Origin: Dyadobacter sp. UC 10
Lineage (GTDB): Bacteria > Bacteroidota > Bacteroidia > Cytophagales > Spirosomataceae
Length of the DNA: 64,000 nt
Direction: 5' to 3'
Assembly (NCBI RefSeq): GCF_008369915.1
Contig: NZ_VSRN01000001.1
Span: 1-64,000, forward strand
The notes under the pieces: model-generated
What the model was told of the DNA's origin: nothing
Database searches by the model: none
Seen by the model: the letters and a program-made list of their open reading frames with translations, nothing else
Made by a program: the position numbers and the translations under genes
Shown: positions 8,525 through 17,119 of the stretch, one piece after another
Numbering within the stretch: position 1 is the first letter of the stretch
Layout of the letters: each line of letters opens with the position of its first letter

Positions 8525-9483
8525 AATTCAGACTAAAAAACCTTGGACTCCACTCACTGGTTTTATCTTTAACACTGTTAGCTATTAGCCTGAGTGCCGT
8601 GAAAGGGCAAAATCAGATTCATGTGCTCAAACTGAAATCAGCCAAAGATCTGCACGCTTTTTTTCGATATACCGGAAATGACGTGCTGCTGATCGCCGGT
8701 CACCGGGGCGGTATGGTGAAAGGATTTCCGGAAAATTCCATCGCGACTTTTGAGAACACCTTAAAACATACCCCCGCATTTTTCGAGATCGATCCGCGAC
8801 TGACCAAAGACAGTGTACTTGTACTATTGCACGATGCGACGCTGGACCGCACCACCACCGGAAAAGGCAAGCTTTCGGACTATACCTATGCGCAGCTGAA
8901 AGATATCAGACTGAAAGATGCCGAAGGGAATGTGACCGATTTTCTGATCCCTACGCTTTCGGAAGCAATTGAATGGGCGCGTGGAAAGACCATCCTGAAC
9001 CTGGACCACAAAGATGTACCTCTGCAAATGACCGCTGACCTCATCCGTAAACACAAAGCAGATCATTTTGTAATGATGACCGTCCACCACCCCGACGAGG
9101 CGCTATTTTATTTAAAGAAAAACAAAAACAGCACGTTCTCTGCTTTTATAAAAACAAAAAAAGAGTTTGAGGACTATCAGAAAGCGGGTGTTCCCTTCAC
9201 CCAACTGATCGCCTACATTGGTCCGCTGGTAAAGCCCGACAATAAGGAGCTGTATGCGCTGCTGAACAATGCCGGCGCCATGTGTATGATATCGGCGGCT
9301 TCCTCCTATGACAAGTTAAAAAGCGCGGAAGAGCGGAAAGAGGCGTATCAGTCGATCGCGCGGGACGGCGCGTCGATCATCGAATCCGACTACCCGATCG
9401 AGCTTGCCGATGCAGTTAAAGCCCTGGTGAAAGACAATTCGCCAAAGCAGAAGTTTTTTGGTAAACAGGTTTTGAAAAAATAA
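8521..9483 (+). CDS. Glycerophosphodiester phosphodiesterase family protein, periplasmic
   Basis: Encodes 320 residues. An N-terminal signal (residues 1-30, ending near SAVKGQ) predicts export to the periplasm. The GDPD TIM-barrel motifs are intact: 'IAGHRGG' (catalytic His), 'PENSIATFENTL', 'FEIDPRLTKDSVLVLLHD' (metal-binding Glu and Asp and the second catalytic His) and 'LDRTTTGKG'. The reaction would split a glycerophosphodiester into glycerol 3-phosphate and an alcohol. It is the last gene of the polyol-type operon and is translationally coupled to the phosphatase, which suggests the released alcohol is what the operon transports and phosphorylates. Confidence 0.9.
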   Translation: MKFRLKNLGLHSLVLSLTLLAISLSAVKGQNQIHVLKLKSAKDLHAFFRYTGNDVLLIAGHRGGMVKGFPENSIATFENTLKHTPAFFEIDPRLTKDSVLVLLHDATLDRTTTGKGKLSDYTYAQLKDIRLKDAEGNVTDFLIPTLSEAIEWARGKTILNLDHKDVPLQMTADLIRKHKADHFVMMTVHHPDEALFYLKKNKNSTFSAFIKTKKEFEDYQKAGVPFTQLIAYIGPLVKPDNKELYALLNNAGAMCMISAASSYDKLKSAEERKEAYQSIARDGASIIESDYPIELADAVKALVKDNSPKQKFFGKQVLKK

Positions 9484-9556
9484 ATATATGTGAAGCAGCA
9501 TTGTATTTCCCCGCCTGAGAACGCCGGGAGCCGATGTTTGAGCGAAAAATATCAAC

Positions 9557-9606
9557 TGCAACATTGTTGCATGAAAGGATACTTCTATATTTGCAATGTT
9601 GTTGCA
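9557..9606 (+). promoter_or_regulatory. Promoter flanked by two 15-bp palindromic operators
   Basis: Operator 1 (9557-9571) is TGCAACA-T-TGTTGCA, a perfect palindrome around one base. Operator 2 (9592-9606) is TGCAATGTTGTTGCA, matching operator 1 at 13 of 15 bases. They start 35 bp apart. Between and across them lies a Bacteroidota promoter: TTG at 9564-9566, a 19-bp spacer, and a perfect TAnnTTTG box TATATTTG at 9586-9593. A protein bound to either copy would block RNA polymerase, so a repressor is likely. The palindrome resembles sites of Fur-family metal regulators, but the regulator is not identified here. Confidence 0.7.
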
Positions 9607-9656
9607 TTTAAAATGCAGCAGTTTATTGCAATTCTTAGAAGAAATCCGAATCATCC

Positions 9657-10352
9657 ATGCTGGAAGCCAAAAGCCTCACAAAAAAATATGGTGCACACCT
9701 TGCGCTTGACAATCTGAACCTGACGATCCGGCCGGGTGAAATATTTGCGCTCCTCGGCCAAAACGGGGCGGGAAAAACGACTACGATCAACTTGTTTCTC
9801 GGCTTTATCCAGCCAACCGGCGGCAGCGCGCTTGTCAACGGAATTTCGGTGGATGAACACCCGCAGGAAATCAAAAAGCACCTGGCATATATCCCCGAAA
9901 CGGTCACACTGTATCCAAACCTGACCGGGCTCGAAAACCTGCAGTACTTTTCTTCACTGGCCGGCTTCAAGTATTCTAATCAGGAATTGAGTGACCTGCT
10001 GACCACCTCCGGCCTGCAAAGCCAGTCGTTCGAACATAAGCTGGCGGGTTACTCGAAAGGAATGCGCCAAAAGGTAGGTATTGCTATTGCGGTAGCTAAA
10101 AAGGCGAAGGTACTGCTGCTTGACGAGCCGACCAGCGGCCTTGACCCCAAGGCTTCCAATGAGTTTTCAGAAATCATCAGGTCACTTGCAGAAAACGGCA
10201 CGGCGATACTGATGGCTACCCACGACATTTTCAGGGCACGCGAAGTGGCTACCAACATCGGCATCATGCGTGAAGGTGAGCTCGTATCAACGCTAAATGC
10301 CTCTGAGATCTCAGCCAATGAGCTCGAAGCGCTTTATCTGCAAACCGTCTGA
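9657..10352 (+). CDS. ABC transporter ATP-binding protein (ABC-2 type)
   Basis: Encodes 231 residues, a single nucleotide-binding domain. Walker A is 'LLGQNGAGKTTTINL', the signature is 'YSKGMRQKVGIA' (the usual LSGGQ replaced by YSKGM, common in ABC-2 exporters), Walker B is 'VLLLDEPTSGLDPKA', and the switch histidine is in 'MATHDIFRARE'. The next two genes are its permeases. The start is the first ATG after the operator-controlled promoter, about 57 bases downstream of the predicted transcription start. Confidence 0.93.
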   Translation: MLEAKSLTKKYGAHLALDNLNLTIRPGEIFALLGQNGAGKTTTINLFLGFIQPTGGSALVNGISVDEHPQEIKKHLAYIPETVTLYPNLTGLENLQYFSSLAGFKYSNQELSDLLTTSGLQSQSFEHKLAGYSKGMRQKVGIAIAVAKKAKVLLLDEPTSGLDPKASNEFSEIIRSLAENGTAILMATHDIFRAREVATNIGIMREGELVSTLNASEISANELEALYLQTV

Positions 10353-10401
10353 CGAGCACCCGCTGCCCAGACGTTGACCTTTCCATTTCAGTAAATACCA
10401 C

Positions 10402-11844
10402 ATGAATCCCCACCTATTGATCGCCCGAAACTTCCGCAGTAATGCATTGAAGAACAGGGCTGTTTACATACTCATCCTGTTTATCGGCATCCTACTCGCG
10501 TATGCGGTGGTGACTAGCTGGGCTGGTTTTGTCAGACAAAATGAAAGCATTGCCCGGTACCAGGCCCAGGTGCGGCACGACTGGCTCGACAACCCCGACA
10601 AGCACCCGCACCGGATGGCGCATTACGGAAACTTCGCATTCCGCCCGAAAGCGCCTTTGAGCATTTTCGATTCCGGGATGGAAAGCTTCTTTGGAAATAC
10701 CGTTTTTCTGGAAGCCCACAAGCAAAATTCGGTGAATTTCTCAGAGGCAGGTTTTTCAACCGGCATGCTGCGCTTTGGCGAAATCAGTATGGCGATGGTG
10801 CTCCAAATCCTGTTGCCTCTTCTGATTTTCTTTATCGGTTTTGCAAGTATCGCAGCCGAGCGTGAAAACGGCACATTGAAGATCATTCTGACGCAGGGTA
10901 TCAGCTGGAAACAACTGCTGACCGGCAAAGTGATCGGGCTGGCGCAGATTGCGATGATCCTATTTGTGCCCGTAATGGCGACGACCTTCCTGTTATGGTT
11001 TTTTCTTCAAAACGGGCAGATTTCTGCTGACGAAACGGTCAGGCTTGTGCTTGTAACCCTGTCATACAGCATCTATCTGCTGTTTTTCTGCGTGATTGCC
11101 GTGCTGGTTTCGGCTATGAGTAAAACTTCCAAATCGGCGCTGGTATCCCTGATCGGTCTCTGGCTAATGCTGACGATTGTCCTTCCGAGGGCTTCACAGG
11201 CTCTGGGGACCTATCTCTATCCCGCACCCTTAAAAGTTACATTTCAGGCCAACATTGAAAAAGATGTCCTCAAAGAAGGCGACAGCCACAATCCCGATGA
11301 TATTCACTACAAAGCTTTAAAGGATTCACTGCTGGCTGCTCACCAGGTAGATTCAACCCACGAGCTGCCCTTCAATTACAGCGGCTTCGTCATGGCTGAG
11401 GGCGAAAAAATCAGCGCGCGCATTTACAATGCGCATTTCGATAATCTGATGAAGGTTTACGACAGTCAGAACAGCTTCTCGAAGGCAATGGCATTTCTTA
11501 ATCCATTTATGGCGATCAAAAATCTGTCCATGTCCCTGGCAGGAACCGATTACCGCACTTATACCGATTTCCAAAAACAGGCCGAAGCTTACCGCTATGC
11601 GATGGCCCAGAAGATGAACGAGCTTCAAATCAAATACATCAGCAACAAAAAACCGGGGCCGACAGACAAACCGGTGGTAATTGACCAGAAGCATTGGGAA
11701 GAAGTGCCTGAATTTGAATATAAATCCCCGAAGGTCGGCGCTGTGTTCCAGTATGAGGCGACCAGTTTCCTGGCGTTCATTTTCTGGATCGCCTTGCTGG
11801 TCTGCCTGATTCAATTACTATCTAACAAGCTGAAAGTCAATTAA
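10402..11844 (+). CDS. ABC-2 permease with DUF3526-type extracytoplasmic domain (1)
   Basis: Encodes 480 residues. There is an N-terminal transmembrane segment (about 20-45), a large hydrophilic loop (50-130), a membrane block from about 135 to 290, a second long hydrophilic segment, and a final membrane helix near the C-terminus. The block 'GFASIAAERENGTLKIILTQGISW' is the ABC-2 permease coupling region. The layout matches DUF3526 permeases related to NosY-type exporters, which usually come as two consecutive genes as here. The transported substrate is unknown. It starts 49 bp after the ATPase gene. Confidence 0.85.
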   Translation: MNPHLLIARNFRSNALKNRAVYILILFIGILLAYAVVTSWAGFVRQNESIARYQAQVRHDWLDNPDKHPHRMAHYGNFAFRPKAPLSIFDSGMESFFGNTVFLEAHKQNSVNFSEAGFSTGMLRFGEISMAMVLQILLPLLIFFIGFASIAAERENGTLKIILTQGISWKQLLTGKVIGLAQIAMILFVPVMATTFLLWFFLQNGQISADETVRLVLVTLSYSIYLLFFCVIAVLVSAMSKTSKSALVSLIGLWLMLTIVLPRASQALGTYLYPAPLKVTFQANIEKDVLKEGDSHNPDDIHYKALKDSLLAAHQVDSTHELPFNYSGFVMAEGEKISARIYNAHFDNLMKVYDSQNSFSKAMAFLNPFMAIKNLSMSLAGTDYRTYTDFQKQAEAYRYAMAQKMNELQIKYISNKKPGPTDKPVVIDQKHWEEVPEFEYKSPKVGAVFQYEATSFLAFIFWIALLVCLIQLLSNKLKVN

Positions 11845-11845
11845 T

Positions 11846-13192
11846 ATGTTTAAGCTGGCATTTAAAAATTTTTTATCATCCGCCGGAGTCAGGATCGGCA
11901 TTGCATTTCTGATCGTCACGGGGATAATCAGTCTGGTGATCGGAAACCAGTTTCTTGAAAAACAGTCTGAAAACGTAAAAGCTACTTCTGCCTATCAGAA
12001 GGAACATATCGGCAGGAACGTTCAGTATCATCCCGACGAAGTTGGCTTGTTGCTGTACTATGTGAAATTTTCCCTGGTCAACCAAACTGCGCCTATTAAC
12101 AGCCTTTCTATTGGTCAGCGCGACGTAAACCCTTCGATACAAAGTGTTACGATCAGGGGACTAGAGGGGCAGAAATACGACGCGGACCTTCAAAATCCGA
12201 GCAATCTGCTGCTGGGCAATATCGATTTCAGTTTCGTACTGATCTACCTTTTCCCCCTTTTCATCATTGCATTCACCTACAATATCATTTCCGAAGAACG
12301 TGAGAGCGGGACGTGGAAAATAGCTGCCGTACAAAGCAACAATCTGTTCGGACTAATATTAAATCTATTTGCAGTGAGGCTTATCGTGATCACCAGCACA
12401 CTTCTTTTAATACTTTTGCCAGCTGTAATTTGGCTTGAAATCCCTCTTGATGCCCGCTTCTGGCTGTTTGCCACACTCTCGATACTTTATATCCTGTTCT
12501 GGTTTGCCCTGAGTTTTTGGGTTGCCTCGATGCACAAATCTTCCAGCAACAATGCGGTTATGCTGCTTTCAGCCTGGATTCTTTTGATCATCGTCACGCC
12601 GGCGATGGTCAATAGCTATCTGGTGAGCGCTTATCCTGTGCCCGAAGCCATGGAAACGACCGTCAGTCAACGTAAAGGCTATCATGAAAAGTGGGATATG
12701 GACCAAAAACCTACAATTGACAAGTTTTACAGTCACTATCCGCAGTTCAAAAGTTTTGGTTACCCCGAAAAGGAATTCAACTGGCTTTGGTACTATGCAA
12801 TGCAGCTCATGGGCGACGACGAATCGGCAGACCAGTCGAACGCGCTGCGGCACAAACTGGAAATGCGGAATTTGGCCAGCAAGCGCATTGCCCGCTTTAT
12901 CCCTTCGGTACAGATGCAGGTACAGCTCAACGAAATCGCCGGTTCGGGACTCAGCAACCAGCTCCGTTTTATGGATGCCACGAGCCGCTTCCATGAAAAA
13001 CTGCGGCTCCATTTTTACCCGGCGATTTTCAGCGAAGCGCCAGTGAGCGGCCAGCAGTGGGAAAATTTCGGAATCCAAAATTTCTCCGACGATACCACTA
13101 CCAGCATACCGGAAGCCGCACTGCCCCTGCTTGTCGCGGCCCTGCTGTTTGTTATGCTCGGCGCAGTTCGTTTTCGGGCTGGGGTTTACTGA
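11846..13192 (+). CDS. ABC-2 permease with DUF3526-type extracytoplasmic domain (2)
   Basis: Encodes 448 residues, starting one base after the stop of the first permease. It has the same architecture: an N-terminal helix, a periplasmic stretch with 'IGRNVQYHPDEVGLLLYYVKF', the coupling motif 'NIISEERESGTWKIAAVQS', several central helices, a second hydrophilic domain and a C-terminal helix. The two permeases are distant paralogues and would form a heterodimer with the ATPase. No TonB receptor or periplasmic binding protein accompanies the set, which fits export rather than uptake. Confidence 0.85.
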   Translation: MFKLAFKNFLSSAGVRIGIAFLIVTGIISLVIGNQFLEKQSENVKATSAYQKEHIGRNVQYHPDEVGLLLYYVKFSLVNQTAPINSLSIGQRDVNPSIQSVTIRGLEGQKYDADLQNPSNLLLGNIDFSFVLIYLFPLFIIAFTYNIISEERESGTWKIAAVQSNNLFGLILNLFAVRLIVITSTLLLILLPAVIWLEIPLDARFWLFATLSILYILFWFALSFWVASMHKSSSNNAVMLLSAWILLIIVTPAMVNSYLVSAYPVPEAMETTVSQRKGYHEKWDMDQKPTIDKFYSHYPQFKSFGYPEKEFNWLWYYAMQLMGDDESADQSNALRHKLEMRNLASKRIARFIPSVQMQVQLNEIAGSGLSNQLRFMDATSRFHEKLRLHFYPAIFSEAPVSGQQWENFGIQNFSDDTTTSIPEAALPLLVAALLFVMLGAVRFRAGVY

Positions 13193-13316
13193 CGCACGAT
13201 AAAAATTGGATCGGAAATGCCGCATTTATTTTAGTCTGATTAGTTGTTCGAATAAAATAATTTCAACAACTTAAAGCACTGAAAATAAGCCCTTCCAATC
13301 CTGCCGAGCGTATTGA

Positions 13317-13324
13317 TATTTTTG
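13317..13324 (+). promoter_or_regulatory. Possible -7 promoter box (TATTTTTG)
   Basis: TATTTTTG fits TAnnTTTG exactly and lies 48 bp before the start of the large beta-helix gene at 13372. No convincing TTG element is found about 20 bp further upstream, so this is a weak call. Confidence 0.35.
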
Positions 13325-13371
13325 ACCGATAAATCAAAGATCGAAAGTACTTCGGCAAAAATCTGAATCAG

Positions 13372-16125
13372 ATGAACACTAATACGCTGGCGTACTTTTT
13401 AAAATTGTCGCGCATACCAGACGACGTCATATCTGATTCCTCGGAAAATTTGCTGGCATTTGAACTTACTTATGCTGAGCAGATTTTGATTTATGAAGGA
13501 TCTCTGCACGGTGAAGCAATTTGCCACAAACCATTTATTCCTACTTCGCTTGATCCCAGCTCAATTCCATATCTGGCCAGGTATGTTTCTGATAAAAACA
13601 CCACACTGATCAGGTCAGAAATATTAGAATGGCTATTGTATCCAACACGTGCGGAAAAGATTTTCCCAAAGGGAAAAATCAGAATTTTCGGAGCAACTAT
13701 CGATAAACACTTTGCACAAAACAGGTCTTCCAAATCCGCAGAAAATAATCAGACAAATCAATACACCTATTCTTTAAACCTTGCATATACCACCATCAAA
13801 TTGGACCTGGTATTCGACAACTGCATATTTCCCCGAGGTATTTCACTCTCCAATTCGACAACCAAAGACATCGTTTTCAGAGCCTGCCACATTGGATTTA
13901 CCGCTCATAAAAACATTTATCAAAACCTCATCAAGGCCAGTGTCCGGGCTGACAATATGACGACTGTCGGCGACTTCAAAATTTCCGACGTGCATGAAAT
14001 ACAGAAAGAGCGGGAAGACTCTTCCGATAACAGAAATATTGTTCTCAACTTCAAATCCTCAGATATTAACGAAGGACGAAAAGAAGACGATTACAATCGC
14101 AGTTTCGGAAATAAAAGCGCGCTTGCTACCAGAGTTTTAAATGACATTATACTGGAAAACTCCAAAGTATCCGAGCTGGTGTCACTATCATTTTCAGAGT
14201 TACACGGAAATGTGAACATGATTGAACTGCAAGCCAATCAGGTAGATCTGATCGGCGCGACGGTTCACGGTAGTGTCAACAGCAGCCGTGCTCAAATAAA
14301 GAGTACCTTTCAAATCGAAGCCAGTAACTTTTTCGGGGATAATGAAGAGGAAACTTACCTGGGCTACTCACTGGATTTGTCCGATTCAAACATCGGATGG
14401 GTATCCATCCGAAATGCTTTGGTTATCAATGGAATCAATATGAGTACAACGGAGAGTGACTACATTACTATTCACTACTCTGTTATTTTCAAAAATCTAA
14501 GATCTCTGAATGCGTTGGACATCAATCGCACAGATACAAGCCGCGACATCGCTATAAGCCGCGGTTCTGTATTACTGGGCAGGCTTGAATTATCGGACTC
14601 AAAGATTGGCCGAAACCTGCAACTTTCTCAGTCGAAATTTATTGGAGAGCTTGACAAACAAGAAAAAGCGCTCGGTTGTGATAATATTGATATTAAAGGA
14701 CGAATAACATTTTGTCCACCGAAATATAGTATCAGAACTTCGGAAGCAGATCTGTTGCGAGACAGTCAGTTGACCATTTCATATAGTCCCGGGCGCGCTC
14801 CCATTTTGACCAAGAAGCGGGAAATTATAGCGCATTTCACCACGCTCAGAAGAAAGCATAGAACCAATTTGTCGGAAGGTTATAAAAAACTGAACAGTGA
14901 CCCTGCGACGCTCGAAGAACTTTCGAAACAATTTATGGATGCTTGCCAGGATATTTACAATCACGAAAACCTGATTTATTCAATTCCAATGCAGCAATTG
15001 GCAACCGGCTATGAACTTTTGCATACCATTATGCAAAACGAAACCGAAGGCCGGATAGACGATGATGAATGCCAGCAAAAAATGTTTGATACTTCAATTA
15101 TCGTTGGTGAATCATCCTTTTCAGGCATAAAATGTCATGGTCAGTTTGATTGTTCCAATGCGTTTTTTGTAGGAATGAACACCTTGTCCAACCAATTTAA
15201 ACCGAAAAAAGACGAAATCAGCAGAAGAGAACGGATCAGCAGAAAGATGGGGATGGTAATCCCACGAATACATCATGAACCACACTTAAACAATTACCCC
15301 AATGCCCTGACTATTAAATATTCCAAAATATCCGGAGATCTGTTTTTCAATGAAGGGCCTGACGAAAGCCCGATTCCTTTTCGTGCATTGGGGGAAGTAA
15401 ACTTACACTCCTCAAAGGTCGATCAGTTTTTTGTATCAACAAGACGAGGAGAATTCGAATATACTAAGTGGAAATTGATAGGATTAAAATACGATTACAT
15501 TTACAGCAAGAATCTGGACAAAGACGTCTCCCGAAAAAGCAGGTCTCTCGAGCAATGCAACTGGTTTTATGATTACCATGAGGAAAACAACAGACAACCT
15601 TACGAACAACTGGCAAGTGTATTTTTGAAAACCGGTGAAGACGGAAAAGCCCGTAGCATCTTATTAAGTTCTTACCCAAGAAATATTGCTGAGGGGATAA
15701 TGCTTTGGATATTGAAAGTCATTTCAAGAATAGGCGTTCCGCATTACCGGGCACTCACTATCTTGGTGACACTAATAATCTGCAGCAGCCTTGTATTCAG
15801 AGAGGCTGCCAGAAACGGAGGAATGATAGCCAGATCCGATGTTGGAATAATTGAGAACGGAGCGCTGCGTAACACCGACAAGATTCCGTTCTCTCCGGTG
15901 CAATATTCTTTGCAAACCGCATTGCCCTTTATGAATTCGGATCAAAAGACTTTGTTTTCGCCGAGGAGTCCAAGCGGCAAGTCAATAGTCCCGGACATCA
16001 GATATACCGGCCTTCTCGACTCGGGATTGTGGGCTTCCGCATTTGTGATACTCAACAATGTACTGGGCGTAATTTTAATTTCAATGTTTATAATAGGTAT
16101 CACCAGGATTATCAGACGTTCTTAA
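13372..16125 (+). CDS. Large beta-helix protein with C-terminal membrane anchor, function unknown
   Basis: Encodes 917 residues. Roughly residues 120-480 and 560-720 consist of short repeating strands of the type 'LELSDSKIGRNLQLSQSKF' and 'VDLIGATVHGSVNSSRAQI', which predict a right-handed beta-helix like pentapeptide-repeat proteins. The C-terminal 200 residues contain 'YEQLASVFLKTGEDGKARSI', a transmembrane helix (ALTILVTLIICSSLVF), 'FSPVQYSLQTALPFM' and a final helix (GVILISMFIIGITRII). This order matches a scattered bacterial family of beta-helix proteins with two C-terminal helices, sometimes labelled membrane-associated oxidoreductase without evidence; no oxidoreductase motif is visible. 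By eye the gene is more AT-rich than the DNA on both sides, which may indicate transfer. Its 3' end overlaps the convergent gene by 14 bp. Confidence 0.8.
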   Translation: MNTNTLAYFLKLSRIPDDVISDSSENLLAFELTYAEQILIYEGSLHGEAICHKPFIPTSLDPSSIPYLARYVSDKNTTLIRSEILEWLLYPTRAEKIFPKGKIRIFGATIDKHFAQNRSSKSAENNQTNQYTYSLNLAYTTIKLDLVFDNCIFPRGISLSNSTTKDIVFRACHIGFTAHKNIYQNLIKASVRADNMTTVGDFKISDVHEIQKEREDSSDNRNIVLNFKSSDINEGRKEDDYNRSFGNKSALATRVLNDIILENSKVSELVSLSFSELHGNVNMIELQANQVDLIGATVHGSVNSSRAQIKSTFQIEASNFFGDNEEETYLGYSLDLSDSNIGWVSIRNALVINGINMSTTESDYITIHYSVIFKNLRSLNALDINRTDTSRDIAISRGSVLLGRLELSDSKIGRNLQLSQSKFIGELDKQEKALGCDNIDIKGRITFCPPKYSIRTSEADLLRDSQLTISYSPGRAPILTKKREIIAHFTTLRRKHRTNLSEGYKKLNSDPATLEELSKQFMDACQDIYNHENLIYSIPMQQLATGYELLHTIMQNETEGRIDDDECQQKMFDTSIIVGESSFSGIKCHGQFDCSNAFFVGMNTLSNQFKPKKDEISRRERISRKMGMVIPRIHHEPHLNNYPNALTIKYSKISGDLFFNEGPDESPIPFRALGEVNLHSSKVDQFFVSTRRGEFEYTKWKLIGLKYDYIYSKNLDKDVSRKSRSLEQCNWFYDYHEENNRQPYEQLASVFLKTGEDGKARSILLSSYPRNIAEGIMLWILKVISRIGVPHYRALTILVTLIICSSLVFREAARNGGMIARSDVGIIENGALRNTDKIPFSPVQYSLQTALPFMNSDQKTLFSPRSPSGKSIVPDIRYTGLLDSGLWASAFVILNNVLGVILISMFIIGITRIIRRS

Positions 16126-16972
16126 AAACATCAGAATCATATATTGGTGGGATAAAATTAACAAAATCAAACTGATCTAATTTCCCGTTTGGATATACAT
16201 ACTCTTCATTTTCCAACACAATATGCGCAATATTACCAGATGGGCTACCAAGGTTATTGCTATAAACTCTAACGTTTGCGTTGAAAAGCGCTCCTTTAAA
16301 AACCATATATGCGTTGAGCCGGAAGCTGGCTTCATTTTCTTCATAAGAAATCCACTCCGTGTCCTCAGTGTCATTTCTGAATCCTCTTTTAATTTTGTAA
16401 AAATCGCTCTTAGCCGGTTTGTATATTGTTGATTTAATTAAACTTCGCAGTTCACCGATTTTCCCGGGATCCAGGTTGCGTATTAACTGGGTGTCGTCTT
16501 TTGTAGCCTCAGTTTCGTAAAAAACCTGCACGTATTTCTTGATTTCTTCAAAAGTTTCCACAATATGGAAGCTTCCATGCCTGCCCTCCACGTTATTGAA
16601 AAAGAATCGGACATATTTTGTCAATACGGCGTAAAGCTCGTCATCGGTCAGCTCAGTCTTCGAAATCATTTTGGTAAATGAAGTCGAATTTAAAGTATAG
16701 ATCGGGGCATTCGTACCTGTGAGTTCGGACATTAATCCAGCCTCCCTATTATATAAAATTCTGACCGGAAAGTCCCTGATCGGCGATGTGTCATAAAATT
16801 CATAAAGCGTGTAATCTTTATAAAGATCCATTTTGGTTGCCTTCAAAATCTTGGTGACTTGAATCGGATTAAAACGTATCATATCAAGGTTTCGATTCAT
16901 CTTGATATAATCTTCGACCGAGAAGCTTTCCAGGGGTATTTCAGTCCATCCGTAAATATCTATTAATTCCAT
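16112..16972 (-). CDS. Uncharacterised 286-residue protein
   Basis: I do not recognise this family. The protein is soluble-looking and acidic, with no signal peptide or membrane helix. The N-terminal half has mixed alpha/beta character ('MELIDIYGWTEIPLESF', 'VEDYIKMNRNLDMIRF') and the C-terminal half has beta-rich stretches ('AYMVFKGALFNANVRVYS', 'IAHIVLENEEYVYPNG'). It converges on the beta-helix gene and overlaps it by 14 bp; both are AT-richer than their surroundings, suggesting they arrived together. The overlap of real codons at both ends supports both being expressed genes. A partner role (for example regulator or inhibitor) is only a guess from position. Confidence 0.65.
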   Translation of the reverse strand: MELIDIYGWTEIPLESFSVEDYIKMNRNLDMIRFNPIQVTKILKATKMDLYKDYTLYEFYDTSPIRDFPVRILYNREAGLMSELTGTNAPIYTLNSTSFTKMISKTELTDDELYAVLTKYVRFFFNNVEGRHGSFHIVETFEEIKKYVQVFYETEATKDDTQLIRNLDPGKIGELRSLIKSTIYKPAKSDFYKIKRGFRNDTEDTEWISYEENEASFRLNAYMVFKGALFNANVRVYSNNLGSPSGNIAHIVLENEEYVYPNGKLDQFDFVNFIPPIYDSDVFKNV

Positions 16973-17119
16973 TTCACTGTGATGTTAGAGATTGAGAGGT
17001 TTCGTAATCGCAAAGGATGAGCAAATAATCAGAATGAAACTTAGCTGGGTTAAGATACTAAAAGTGGAAGATAATTAATCTTTGAATTCTCAACGAATTA
17101 TAAATCGCTGTTTAAATCC

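Noticed and set aside
12569..13225. Minus-strand frame of 218 codons
   Set aside because: It lies opposite the second ABC permease and shows no domain features.
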